DNA from: Streptomyces sp. SW4
Lineage (GTDB): Bacteria; Actinomycetota; Actinomycetes; Streptomycetales; Streptomycetaceae
DNA: 64,000 nucleotides
Reading direction: 5' to 3'
Assembly: GCA_003248315.1 (NCBI GenBank)
Contig: QKWM01000004.1
Coordinates: forward strand, 62,001 to 126,000
Positions 43,637 through 52,544 of this stretch are shown one piece after another. Every line of letters starts with the position of its first letter. Position 1 is the stretch's first letter. The notes under the pieces are model-generated. The model did no database searches and had not been told where the DNA came from. It was given only the letters and a program-made list of their open reading frames with translations. The translations under genes and the position numbers were made by a program.

Positions 43637-46439
43637 TGACGACGACGGCGACCACGGCCGGCGACCGTCTCTCCCCGGCGCCGCCCCGCCGCCGACGGCG
43701 GCTTCACGCGCGTGCCGCGCTGGGCGGCGGCGCCGGTGCCGGGCGTCGCGGAGCACACCGCCACCGTCCCCGGCGGCCTCGCCCGGGACCTGGGCCGGCG
43801 GGCCCGGGAACTCGGCGTGCCGGTCACGACGCTGTTCCTGGCCGCGCACGTCAAGGTGCTCGCGGTGCTCTCCGGGGACCCGCACGTCCGCACCGGCTAC
43901 CTTCCGCCGGCCGGCCCCGGACCGCTCCCGCTGGAACTGACCGCCGGCCCCGGCACCTGGCGGCAGCTGGTGCTCGCGGCCCGGCGGGCCGAGGAGCTGA
44001 CCGTCGCGCGGGCCGAGGAGCCGACGGGCCGGCCGGCCGGGGCCGGGGGGCTGTGCCCCGGACCGGGCGCGGTGCCCCCGCCGGGCCCGGAGGCCGTGTT
44101 CGCCCCGGCCGGTGACGAGACGCCGCTCGCGGCACGCACCGCTGTGCTGGATGTCGCGGTGGCCGGGGGCGAGGCCCGGCCCGTCCTGCGGCTGCGCCAC
44201 CGGACCGACGTGGTGGACGCGGAGTGCGCCGGGCGGATCGCCGGGTACCACCTCAGCGTGCTCGGAGGGCTGGCCGCCGACCCCGGCGCCCCGCACCACC
44301 GGTGCAGCCTGCTGTCACCCGCCGAACTCCGCTTCCAGCTCGAGGAACTGGCCGGGCCGGCGCGCCCGCTGCCGGACCTGCGCTGCCACGAGGTGTTCGA
44401 GGAGCGGGTGCGCCGCCGTCCGGACGCGGTCGCCGTCGTCCACGGCGACAGGCAATGGACGTACGCGGAGCTGAACGTCCGGGCCAACCGGCTGGCGCGC
44501 GCCCTTCCGGCCGCAGGGCTGCGCCCCGAGGACCCGGTCGCGGTGGTGACCGCACGCGACCTCGACTGGGCGGCGGCCGTCCTCGCCGTCCTCAAGGCCG
44601 GCGGTGCCTATCTGCCCGTCGACCCGGAGTACCCGCCCGCCCGCATGGCGCGGATGCTCACCCGCGCCGGCTGCCGCCTCGTCCTGACCGAACCGGGCGC
44701 CACCGCGCACCTGGACCGGGCGCTGGCCTCCCTGCCCGGCACCCGGCGGCTGCTGATCCCGGACCTCACCGGCGGCGACGCCGACGGCACCGACCCGGGA
44801 CCGCCCGTCGCGGCGGACCGGCTCGCGTACGTCTTCTTCACCTCCGGCTCCACCGGCGAGCCCAAGGGCGCCATGTGCGAGCACGCGGGCCTGCTCAACC
44901 ACCTGTACGCCAAGATCGACGACCTGGGCATCGGCGAGGGAACCGTCGTCGCCCAGACCGCCTCGCAGTGCTTCGACATCTCGCTGTGGCAACTGCTCGC
45001 CGGGCTGCTGACCGGCGGCCGGACGCTGCTGGTGGAGCAGGACGCGATCCTCGACGCCGACCGGTTCCTGGACACGATCACCGCCGGACGCGTGAACGTG
45101 CTCCAGGTGGTGCCCTCGTACCTCGACGTCCTCCTGTCGGCGCTCGACCGGGCCCCCCGCGCCCTGCCGGACCTGCGGTGCGTGTCGGTCACGGGCGAGG
45201 CGCTGAAGCGGGAGCTGGCCGAGCGGTGGTTCGCCACCGTGCCCGGGGTCCGGCTGGTCAACGCCTACGGTCTGACCGAGACGTCCGACGACACCAACCA
45301 CGAGGTGATGGACCGGGCGCCGGAGTCCGGTCCGGTGCCCCTCGGCCGGCCGGTGGCCAACGTGCGCGTCCACGTCGTCGACGACGACCTGGTGCCGGTC
45401 CCGCTCGGCGCTCCCGGCGCCATCGTCTTCTCCGGCGTGTGCGTCGGCCGCGGGTACGTGAACGACCCGGAGCGGACCCGGCACGCCTACCTGACCGACC
45501 CCCACCGGCCGGGCGAGCGGCTGTACCGGGGCGGTGACATCGGCCGCTGGCGGCCGGACGGCAAGCTGGAGTACCTGGGCCGCCGGGACTCCCAGGTGAA
45601 GATCCGCGGGTTCCGCATCGAGACCGGCGAGGTCGAGAACGCCCTGCTGCGGGTGTCCGGCGTCCGGGACGCGGCGGTCGTCGCCACCGGCGGGGACGAC
45701 CGGGGCGGCAACTGGCCGCGTTCTACACGGGCGCGGAGGCGGTGACCGCGCAGACGCTGCGCGAGCGGGTCGGCGAGCTGCTGCCGGCGTACATGGTCCC
45801 GGCGTCCTTCCACCGGCTGGACCGGCTCCCGCTGACGGCCAACGGCAAGACCGACACGAAGGCCCTGTCGGCGCTGGCCGGCGAGCCGGACCCCACCGCG
45901 CGGACCGGCATGGCCGGCGAGGGCGGCTCGGCCGAGGGGCGTGGTTCGGCCGAGGGCGTGGTTCGGCAGGGGTTCGCGGATCCGCCGAGAACCCTTCCTC
46001 CGACGAGGCCCCGCCCGCCGGGACGAGCCGGACCTCCGGAGTGGGCCGGCGTGCCGAGCACGGCCGTTCCGACGGCGACGGCGGCCCCGCCGAGCCCGCC
46101 GGGACGGCCCCGCGGACGGCCCCCCGCCCGGTCCCGTGGACGGCGACCGAGCGCCGGCTCGCCGCCGCGTGGGCGGCGGAACTGGGCACCGCGCCCGCAC
46201 GGATCGGCCGGGACGACGACTTCTTCGCCCTGGGCGGCACCTCGCTGTCCGCGGTGCGGCTCGCGGTGGCGCTGGACCGGGTGGTCTCCGTACGCGATCT
46301 CACCGCCCACCCCGTGCTGGCCGACCTCGCCCGGCTGGTCGACTCCCGCACCCGGCCGGGGTCCGCATCCGCGCCGGGGCACGAGCCCGGCAGCGGGCCG
46401 CGGCACGGCCCCGAGGGTGACCCGGAGGACGCGCCGTGA
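43636..46439 (+). CDS. NRPS module: truncated condensation-like region, adenylation domain, carrier domain
   Basis: Residues about 20-220 resemble the C-terminal half of a condensation domain (GVPVTTLFLAAHVKVLAVLS) without the HHxxxDG site. The A domain follows: YVFFTSGSTGEPKGAM, AQTASQCFDISLWQLLAGLL, VNAYGLTETSDDTNHEV, LYRGGDIGRWRPDGKLEYLG and the A10 lysine in LTANGKTDTK. Read against GrsA, the pocket is Asp, Ile, Trp, Ser, Ser, Thr, Ala, Asp, Asp, Lys; the acidic residues suit a diamino acid. A Pro/Ala-rich linker leads to a C-terminal carrier (DDDFFALGGTSLSAVRLAVA). Frameshifts lie near 43690, 45712 and 45985. ATG overlaps the upstream stop. Confidence 0.85.
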
Positions 46440-46474
46440 GGGATCGCAACCGAGGAACACGAGAGGAGCACCGC

Positions 46475-47593
46475 ATGCTGTCCGCACTGTTCCGCAGGCA
46501 CCCGGCCCCCGCCGCCCCGACGGCCCCGGCCGAACCGGCCCCGACGCCCGTCGAACCACCCCCGTCCTCCGCCGGGCCGGCCCCGTCCGCCGCCGCACCC
46601 GCCGCCGAACCCGCGCCTCCGGCGTCGGCCGACGGCCCCCCGGTGTGGGAGACCGAGGGCGTCACCGACGCGGCGGCCTGGGCGGCCGGGCAGCGGGAGA
46701 CGCTGCGCCGCCTGGTCGCCGAGCACGGCGCGCTCACCGTCCGCGGCCTCGGCCTGCGCACCCCGGCCGACGTCGCGTCGGTCCTGCGCGGCGTCGCCGG
46801 CCGTCCGGTGACCGAGCGGGAGGCGTTCGCCGAGCGCACCCCGCACACGGCCGGCGTCTACTCGTCGTCGGCGTGGCCGCCCAACCAGCCCATGTGCATG
46901 CACCACGAGCTGAGCTACGCCGTCGAGTGCCCCGGCCTGCTGCTGTTCGCGTGCCTCGTGCCGCCCGATGCGGGCGGCGCCACGGCGGTGGCCGACGCCG
47001 CCGCCGTGCTCCGGGCGCTGCCCGCCGGGACGGCCGGCCGCTTCGAGCGGGAGGGCTGGCTGCTCACCCGCACCTACAACGGCGAGATCGGCGCCACCCT
47101 CGGCCAGTCGTTCGGCACCGACGACCGCGCCGCCGTCGAGGCCTACTGCCGTGCCCACGCCATCGACTTCGCCTGGCAGCCGGACGGCTCGCTGCGCACC
47201 CGGCAGCACCGCCGCGCGGTCGTACGGCACCCGGTCACCGGCCGGCGCTGCTGGTTCAACCAGATCGCGTTCCTGAACGAGTGGACGATGGCACCCGAGG
47301 TGCGGGAGTTCCTCGTGGCGGAGTACGGCCCGGACGCCCTGCCCTTCAACACCCGCTACGGCGACGGCGACCCGGTGCCCCGGGAGGTCGTCGAGGAGAT
47401 CGCCGCCGTCTACGACGCCCACACCGTGCGCCGGCCCTGGCGGGCGGGCGACCTGCTGCTGGTGGACAACATCGCGACCGCGCACAGCCGGGAGGCGTAC
47501 GAGGGCCCCCGCGAGGTCGTGGTGGCCCTGGCCGACCCGGTGCGCCTCGACCCGCCCCACGCCGGACCGCCGAACGGGAGGACCACGCCATGA
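46475..47593 (+). CDS. TauD/TfdA-family Fe(II)/2-oxoglutarate dioxygenase
   Basis: Intact, 373 residues. The first 55 residues form an Ala/Pro-rich tail. The iron triad is readable: HxE in MCMHHELSYAVECPGLLLF and the distal His in LLLVDNIATAHSREAYEGPR, whose Arg binds 2-oxoglutarate. In NRPS clusters enzymes with the HxE form (AsnO, VioC type) hydroxylate amino acids at the beta carbon. Its place between the NRPS and the diaminopropionate genes suggests it modifies the precursor or product. GAGAGGAGC lies before the ATG; its stop overlaps the next ATG (ATGA). Confidence 0.88.
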   Translation: MLSALFRRHPAPAAPTAPAEPAPTPVEPPPSSAGPAPSAAAPAAEPAPPASADGPPVWETEGVTDAAAWAAGQRETLRRLVAEHGALTVRGLGLRTPADVASVLRGVAGRPVTEREAFAERTPHTAGVYSSSAWPPNQPMCMHHELSYAVECPGLLLFACLVPPDAGGATAVADAAAVLRALPAGTAGRFEREGWLLTRTYNGEIGATLGQSFGTDDRAAVEAYCRAHAIDFAWQPDGSLRTRQHRRAVVRHPVTGRRCWFNQIAFLNEWTMAPEVREFLVAEYGPDALPFNTRYGDGDPVPREVVEEIAAVYDAHTVRRPWRAGDLLLVDNIATAHSREAYEGPREVVVALADPVRLDPPHAGPPNGRTTP

Positions 47594-48669
47594 CGACACC
47601 GCAGCCCGCCCCGGACGAGGGTGCCCGCACGGACGCCCGCGCCGTGCCGCCGTTCGCCGTGGTCCCCGGCGCCCAGGTCGAGGAGGTGCTCCGCGGCCGG
47701 GAGAAGGCCGTGGTCGAGGTGGTGGAGGAGGCCTACCGGCTGCACGGGGCGGGCCGGACGGTCAACCCGCCGTCCTCCTTCCTGCGCTTCCCCGACCGGC
47801 CGTCCGCGCGGATCATCGCGCTGCCCGCCTCGCTCGGCGACGAGACCACCGAGGGCCGGGTGGACGGCCTGAAGTGGATCGCCGGCTTCCCGGCCAACAC
47901 AGCGTGGGGCATCCCGCGCGCGTCGGCCGTGCTGATCCTCAACGACCCCGTCACCGGGTACCCGTTCGCCTGCCTGGAGGGTTCCGTCATCAGCGCCACC
48001 CGGACCGCCGCGTCCGCCGCCTCGGCGGCCGACCGGCTGAGCCGGGGGCGGCCGCGCCCCGCCCGGCTGGGATTCGTCGGGGCCGGACTGATCGCCCGGT
48101 ACATCCACACGTATCTGACGGGCACCGGCTGGAGCTTCGAGTCGGTCGGCGTGTACGACGTGTCCGCCGACAGCGCGGCGGGCCTGCGCGCCCGTCTGGA
48201 GCGGTCCGGCGAGGCCGGGCACGTCACCGTCCACACCGGCGCCGAGGACCTGATCCGCGCCAGCGACCTGATCGTCTTCGCCACCGTCGCCGGCCGGCCG
48301 CACGTCACCGAGCCGTCGTGGTTCGCCCACGACCCGGTGGTGCTCCACGTGTCCCTGCGCGACCTCGCGCCGCAGGTGCTGCTGGCCGCCACCAACATCG
48401 TCGACGACGTCGACCACTGCCTGCGGGCGGACACCTCCTGCGACCTGACGCAACGCCTCACCGGCAACCGCGACTTCGTCCACGGCACGCTCGACGACGT
48501 GCTGTCGGGCCGGGTCACGGTCCCGCCGGGCCGGCCGGTGGTGTTCTCCCCGTTCGGCCTGGGGGTGCTCGACCTCGCGGTCGGCAGATACGTCTACGAC
48601 GAGGTGGCGCGCTCCGGCGACCTGCGGATCATCGACGACTTCTTCCACGAAACGCGCCGGTACGGGTGA
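47590..48669 (+). CDS. SbnB-like 2,3-diaminopropionate biosynthesis dehydrogenase (ornithine cyclodeaminase family)
   Basis: Intact, 359 residues. In staphyloferrin B synthesis SbnB oxidatively hydrolyses the SbnA product with NAD to give L-2,3-diaminopropionate and 2-oxoglutarate. Here the N-terminal RTVNPPSSFLRFPDRPSARI, the GLKWIAGFPANTAWGIPRAS substrate region and the NAD motif LGFVGAGLIARYIHTYL match that subgroup rather than a true cyclodeaminase. The end SPFGLGVLDLAVGRYVYDEV is also typical. It is translationally coupled to the dioxygenase gene and 54 bp ahead of the SbnA-like gene. Confidence 0.9.
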   Translation: MTTPQPAPDEGARTDARAVPPFAVVPGAQVEEVLRGREKAVVEVVEEAYRLHGAGRTVNPPSSFLRFPDRPSARIIALPASLGDETTEGRVDGLKWIAGFPANTAWGIPRASAVLILNDPVTGYPFACLEGSVISATRTAASAASAADRLSRGRPRPARLGFVGAGLIARYIHTYLTGTGWSFESVGVYDVSADSAAGLRARLERSGEAGHVTVHTGAEDLIRASDLIVFATVAGRPHVTEPSWFAHDPVVLHVSLRDLAPQVLLAATNIVDDVDHCLRADTSCDLTQRLTGNRDFVHGTLDDVLSGRVTVPPGRPVVFSPFGLGVLDLAVGRYVYDEVARSGDLRIIDDFFHETRRYG

Positions 48670-48723
48670 GGGCGGCACCGTCCGCCCGCCGTCCGGCGTC
48701 CCGTCACCGACGAGGAGACCACC

Positions 48724-49743
48724 GTGCCAGTCATTTCCGTTCCCCAGGCGTTCAACGAGGAGGACCTCTACGTCGACCTCGAGCCGATGACCGGGCAGCG
48801 GCTCTTCCTCAAGTGCGAGGGGTTCAACTTCGCCGGCTCGATCAAACTGAAGGCCGCGACCGAGATGGTGGAGTCCGCGGAACGGCGCGGGGTCCTGACC
48901 CCGGACTCGATCCTGGTGGAGTCCTCCTCGGGCAACCTCGGCGTGGCTCTGAGCATGGTCGCCGCCAGCAAGGGCTACCGCTTCGTCTGCGTGACGGACT
49001 CCCGCTGCAACCTCGCCACCCGGCTGATGATGGAGGCGCTCGGCGGCCAGGTGCACGTCGTCTCCGACGAGCACGCCACGGGCGGCCTGCTCGGAGCGCG
49101 GCTGGCCTACCTGCGCGGACTGTGCGCCGCCGACCGCCGGTACGTGTGGCTCAGCCAGTACCACAATCCGGACAACTGGCGGGCGCACTACCACCGCACC
49201 GCTCCCGCCATCGCCCGCTTCTTCCCGGGGCTCGACGTGCTGTTCATCGGGGTCGGCACCACCGGCACCCTGATGGGGTGCGCCCGCTGGTTCCGGTCCT
49301 GGGACCGGCCGGTGCGGATCGTCGCCGTGGACAGCGTCGGCTCGGCCGTCTTCGGCGACCCGCCGGGCCGCCGCATGATCCCCGGCCTGGGCATGAGCGT
49401 CCGGCCGCCCCTGCTGGACGAGGCGTACGTGGACGAGGCGGTGCGCGTCGAGGAGGCCGACGCCGTCCGCACCTGCCGGGAGCTGGCCCGGCGGGGCTTC
49501 CTGTTCGGCGGGTCGACCGGCACGGTCGTCACCGGCGCGCTCCGATGGCTGGCCCGCCACGGCGGACAGGACCTCACGCCGGTGGCGATCGCCCCGGACC
49601 TCGGGGAGCGCTACCTCGACACGATCTACCAGGCCAACTGGGTGCAGGCCCTCTACGGCAGCGACGCGCTCGGCCCGTCCGCGCCCCGGGACGACGCCGC
49701 CGGCGACCGCCCGGCCAGGACCGCGGGCGGCCTGATCCGCTGA
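48724..49743 (+). CDS. SbnA-like PLP-dependent diaminopropionate precursor synthase (cysteine synthase fold)
   Basis: Intact, 339 residues. SbnA joins O-phosphoserine and glutamate to N-(1-amino-1-carboxyethyl)-glutamate, the SbnB substrate. The PLP lysine is in NFAGSIKLKAATEMV, the loop SSSGNLGVALSMVA binds the carboxylate and GVGTTGTLMGCARWF holds the phosphate of PLP. The GSIK form, in place of the GSVK common in cysteine synthases, and the C-terminal APDLGERYLDTIYQANWVQ agree with the SbnA group. GTG start; last gene of the operon, 15 bp before the convergent anti-sigma gene. Confidence 0.92.
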   Translation: MPVISVPQAFNEEDLYVDLEPMTGQRLFLKCEGFNFAGSIKLKAATEMVESAERRGVLTPDSILVESSSGNLGVALSMVAASKGYRFVCVTDSRCNLATRLMMEALGGQVHVVSDEHATGGLLGARLAYLRGLCAADRRYVWLSQYHNPDNWRAHYHRTAPAIARFFPGLDVLFIGVGTTGTLMGCARWFRSWDRPVRIVAVDSVGSAVFGDPPGRRMIPGLGMSVRPPLLDEAYVDEAVRVEEADAVRTCRELARRGFLFGGSTGTVVTGALRWLARHGGQDLTPVAIAPDLGERYLDTIYQANWVQALYGSDALGPSAPRDDAAGDRPARTAGGLIR

Positions 49744-49758
49744 CGCCCGGCCCGGCGG

Positions 49759-50511
49759 TCACGCGGGCAGGGAGACGTACACGAGGGGGTCGGAGGTGGG
49801 CCGCGGGGAGCCGCCGGCGGGTTCCACGGTGACGCAGACGGCGGTGGCCCCGCCCATCGGCCCGTCGAGGACCCGCGTCCCGCGCCCGTCGACGGCACCG
49901 AGCAGCCCGGCGGGCCGGTAGCGTCCCGACTCGGCGTACCACAGCTCGTAGACCCGGCCGTCGCCGAGCGGGGGCAGGCCCGCCGCGACGAACGCCGCAC
50001 GGCCCTCGGCGCGGGACGCGACGACGCTCGCCGTTCCCCCGCCGGACAGGGCGCCGGTGCGGACCGCGGCGTCCGGGGCGGCCAGGACGCCGCTCAGCGC
50101 CCGGGTCTCGGCCGTGGCCGCGGCGGCCCGCTGCCGGGCGTCGTCGGCCTCCGTGTGCTGCCACCAGGCGACGCCGCCGAGGGCCGCCGCCGCTGCCAGG
50201 GACGCCGCCGTCGCCAGCCGCAGCGTCCGCTGCCGGCGGCGGTGGCGCCGCGCCACGACGGCGACGGGACGGTCCTGGCGCACGGTGGCGATCCGCTCCA
50301 GCACCCTGCGGCGGACGTCCTCGGAGGGGGCGCGGACGTCGGCGACGACCAGCCGGGCGGCCGCGGTCGACAGCTCGTCGGCCTCGCGCCGGCAGTCGGC
50401 ACAGCCGGCCAGGTGGTTCTCGAACGCGGCCTCCTCGTCGGCGGGCAGCGCGTGCAGCACGTACGCGCCCACGTCGAGGTGGGCGTCGGTGCCCGCGTCG
50501 GTGTGGTTCAC
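49759..50511 (-). CDS. RskA-type anti-sigma factor
   Basis: A membrane anti-sigma factor. The N-terminal zinc-type anti-sigma motif is ENHLAGCADCRREADEL preceded by a His further upstream; one membrane helix follows (LRLATAASLAAAAALGGVAW). The C-terminal RskA domain includes GDGRVYELWYAESGRYRPAG and VTVEPAGGSPRPTSDPLV. It should hold the ECF sigma factor encoded just upstream until released by proteolysis. The GTG overlaps the sigma stop (GTGA), so the pair is made together. Intact over 250 residues. Confidence 0.9.
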   Translation of the reverse strand: MNHTDAGTDAHLDVGAYVLHALPADEEAAFENHLAGCADCRREADELSTAAARLVVADVRAPSEDVRRRVLERIATVRQDRPVAVVARRHRRRQRTLRLATAASLAAAAALGGVAWWQHTEADDARQRAAAATAETRALSGVLAAPDAAVRTGALSGGGTASVVASRAEGRAAFVAAGLPPLGDGRVYELWYAESGRYRPAGLLGAVDGRGTRVLDGPMGGATAVCVTVEPAGGSPRPTSDPLVYVSLPA

Positions 50512-51119
50512 GACTCGGCGTCCAGGCACTTGTGGAGCCGCCGCAGCCCCTGGCGCATCCGCGACTTGATGGTTCCCGCCGGCACCGACAGGGAGTCGGC
50601 CACCTCGGCGTAGGTCAGGCCCTCGTAGTAGGCGAGCACCAGCGGCAGCCGCAGATCGGCGTCGAGCCGGGACACGCAGCGGAACAGCAGGCGCCGTTCC
50701 TCCCGCTCCTCGACCTCCTCGACGACCGCGTCGAAGGACCGTTCCGGTTCCAGGACGCCGGCGCGCAGTTCGCGGGCCCGGCCCGCGGCGACCGACCGCA
50801 CCCGGTCCACGGCCCGGCGGTGGGCGAGGGTCAGCACCCAGTTCCGGGCGGCTCCCCGCTCGGGGCGGTAGCGGTCGGCGGTGCGCCACACCTCCACCAT
50901 GACGTCCTGGGTGACCTCCTCCGCCTGCGCCTCGTCGCGCAGCACCCGGCAGGCCAGCCCCATGACCGAGCGGGCCAGGGCGTCGTACACCCCGGCGAAC
51001 GCCTCCTCGTCGCCGTGCGCGGCGCGCCTGAGCAGCGCGTCCACCCGGACGTCGTCGGAGGTCCGCGCCGGGTGCACGGGCGCGCTGCTCGTCGTGCCCG
51101 CGTGGGCTCCAGGATCCAT
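50508..51119 (-). CDS. ECF sigma factor, SigK type
   Basis: Intact, 203 residues. Region 2 is visible as DEEAFAGVYDALARSVMGLA and DEAQAEEVTQDVMVEVWRTA, with RGAARNWVLTLAHRRAVDRV. Region 4 is LPLVLAYYEGLTYAEVADSL with PAGTIKSRMRQGLRRLHKCL. The partner is the RskA-like anti-sigma directly downstream. In mycobacteria the SigK-RskA pair responds to redox state at the membrane; the signal here is not known. It is divergent from the LacI-type regulator across 230 bp. Confidence 0.9.
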   Translation of the reverse strand: MDPGAHAGTTSSAPVHPARTSDDVRVDALLRRAAHGDEEAFAGVYDALARSVMGLACRVLRDEAQAEEVTQDVMVEVWRTADRYRPERGAARNWVLTLAHRRAVDRVRSVAAGRARELRAGVLEPERSFDAVVEEVEEREERRLLFRCVSRLDADLRLPLVLAYYEGLTYAEVADSLSVPAGTIKSRMRQGLRRLHKCLDAES

Positions 51120-51349
51120 CGCCGCTCCTCAGGCTCTGCTCGACCCTGACCCGCGTCCGCGGCCCGCGCATCCCGTCCGGAGCCGTCCGCCTGACGGATT
51201 CACCTGCCTGCCGCAGGTCCCGCGGCGGCGGCCGCGGACCGGCCTCGGTGGCCCGGCGCCGGGGGTGCGGAGGTAGCCTGAACGGCAGTCGGCCGCGGGG
51301 CCGCCGCGCCTGCCGTGAGGCGTCGTCGCGAGAGCCGGGGAAGGGCGTC

Positions 51350-52357
51350 ATGGGGAGTGAGCCGACGAGGCCGTCCGCCGTCACCAGCACGGACGTCGCC
51401 CGGCTGGCCGGGGTGTCCCGGGCCACCGTCTCCTTCGTCCTGAACGACACCCGGCACAGCCGGGTCAGCGAGGCGACACGGGCCCGGGTCCGGGAGGCCG
51501 CCGCGGAACTGGGGTACGTGCCGCACGCGGCGGCCCGTTCGCTGCGGGCCGGGCGCAGCAATCTGGTGCTGATCCCGGCGTCGGCCTCCGCGCTCGGCAG
51601 TCTCCTCAGCACCTGGGTGGACGAGCTGCACAGCGAGCTGGAGCGCCACGGCTACACCGGCGTGCTCCACGCCGGCCGCTATCCGGACCCGGTGACGGCC
51701 GCGCGGGCGTGGGCCGAACTCCGGCCGGTGGCCGTGCTCGCGCTGGACGGTGACGGCCTCGGCCCGGGCGCCGCCGACGTGCTGCGGCGCGCCGGGGTGC
51801 GCGGCGTCCTGTCCTTCGCCGCCCGGCCCACGCAGGGCGTGCACACCCTCCGCTTCGACCACGTGCGCATCGGCGCGCTCGCCGCGGAGCACCTGATCGC
51901 GCGCGGGCGGCGCCGCATCGGCGTCGTCGTCCCGCGGGAGCGGGGGCTGGCGGCCTTCGCCCGGCCGCGGCTCGACGGCGTGCGCGGTGCGGCGTCGGGC
52001 GGTGCGGCGTCGGTGACCGAGCTGGAGATGGCGTACACCGCGGAGTCGGCCGCCGGGCTGGCCCGGCATCTGCGCACGGCCGGTCTGGACGCGGTCTTCG
52101 CCTACAACGACGAGTACGCGACGCTGCTGATGCACGCGCTGCGGCGCGAGGGCGTCGGCGTCCCGGCGCCGGTGGCCGTCGTGGGCTGCGACGACCTGGT
52201 CCCCTCGGCGCTGCAGTCTCCTCCGCTCACCACCGTCCGTCTGGAGGGTCCGACGCCCGCCGAGGTGGTCGGGGTGCTCTCCGCGCTGGTCGACGGCACC
52301 GAGGTGCCCGACGTGGGCGGCGTACGGGCCGTGCTGGTGCCCCGCGCATCCTCCTGA
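51350..52357 (+). CDS. LacI-family transcriptional regulator
   Basis: Intact, 335 residues. The N-terminal helix-turn-helix and hinge are TSTDVARLAGVSRATVSFVL and EAAAELGYVPHAAARSLRAG. The C-terminal domain is of the periplasmic-binding type (RIGALAAEHLIARGRRRIGV, VFAYNDEYATLLMHALRREG, VAVVGCDDLVPSALQSPPLT). Two near-identical palindromes with the central CG common in LacI operators lie upstream of the next gene and of an MFS transporter gene, and are its probable binding sites. The effector is unknown. Confidence 0.92.
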   Translation: MGSEPTRPSAVTSTDVARLAGVSRATVSFVLNDTRHSRVSEATRARVREAAAELGYVPHAAARSLRAGRSNLVLIPASASALGSLLSTWVDELHSELERHGYTGVLHAGRYPDPVTAARAWAELRPVAVLALDGDGLGPGAADVLRRAGVRGVLSFAARPTQGVHTLRFDHVRIGALAAEHLIARGRRRIGVVVPRERGLAAFARPRLDGVRGAASGGAASVTELEMAYTAESAAGLARHLRTAGLDAVFAYNDEYATLLMHALRREGVGVPAPVAVVGCDDLVPSALQSPPLTTVRLEGPTPAEVVGVLSALVDGTEVPDVGGVRAVLVPRASS

Positions 52358-52465
52358 GCCGTTCCCTTCCCGCGCGCGGAGCCCGTGGGCCCCGGGCGGG
52401 CCCCTGGTTCCCGGTCCGGCGACCGTTGTGGGTCTTGTGCGGGCAGCGGCGTGCACGCGACACTG

Positions 52466-52479
52466 GTTACACGTGTAAC
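52466..52479. promoter_or_regulatory. Perfect 14-bp palindrome, probable LacI-type operator
   Basis: GTTACACGTGTAAC, flanked by G and T. It lies 109 bp downstream of the LacI regulator stop and 66 bp upstream of the alpha/beta hydrolase start. Twelve of 14 bases recur upstream of the MFS gene at 55960. Confidence 0.75.
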
Positions 52480-52544
52480 TGACCGCCCAGCGACACCCGA
52501 CATCGTCCGCGTGCCCACCGAGGCGCGCGACAGGGAGAGCCCTC

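Noticed and set aside
41807..47599. Two long minus-strand frames opposite the accessory operon
   Set aside because: Both are shadows of the membrane protein, NRPS and dioxygenase genes; no family motif is visible and the plus strand has clear motifs and coupled starts.
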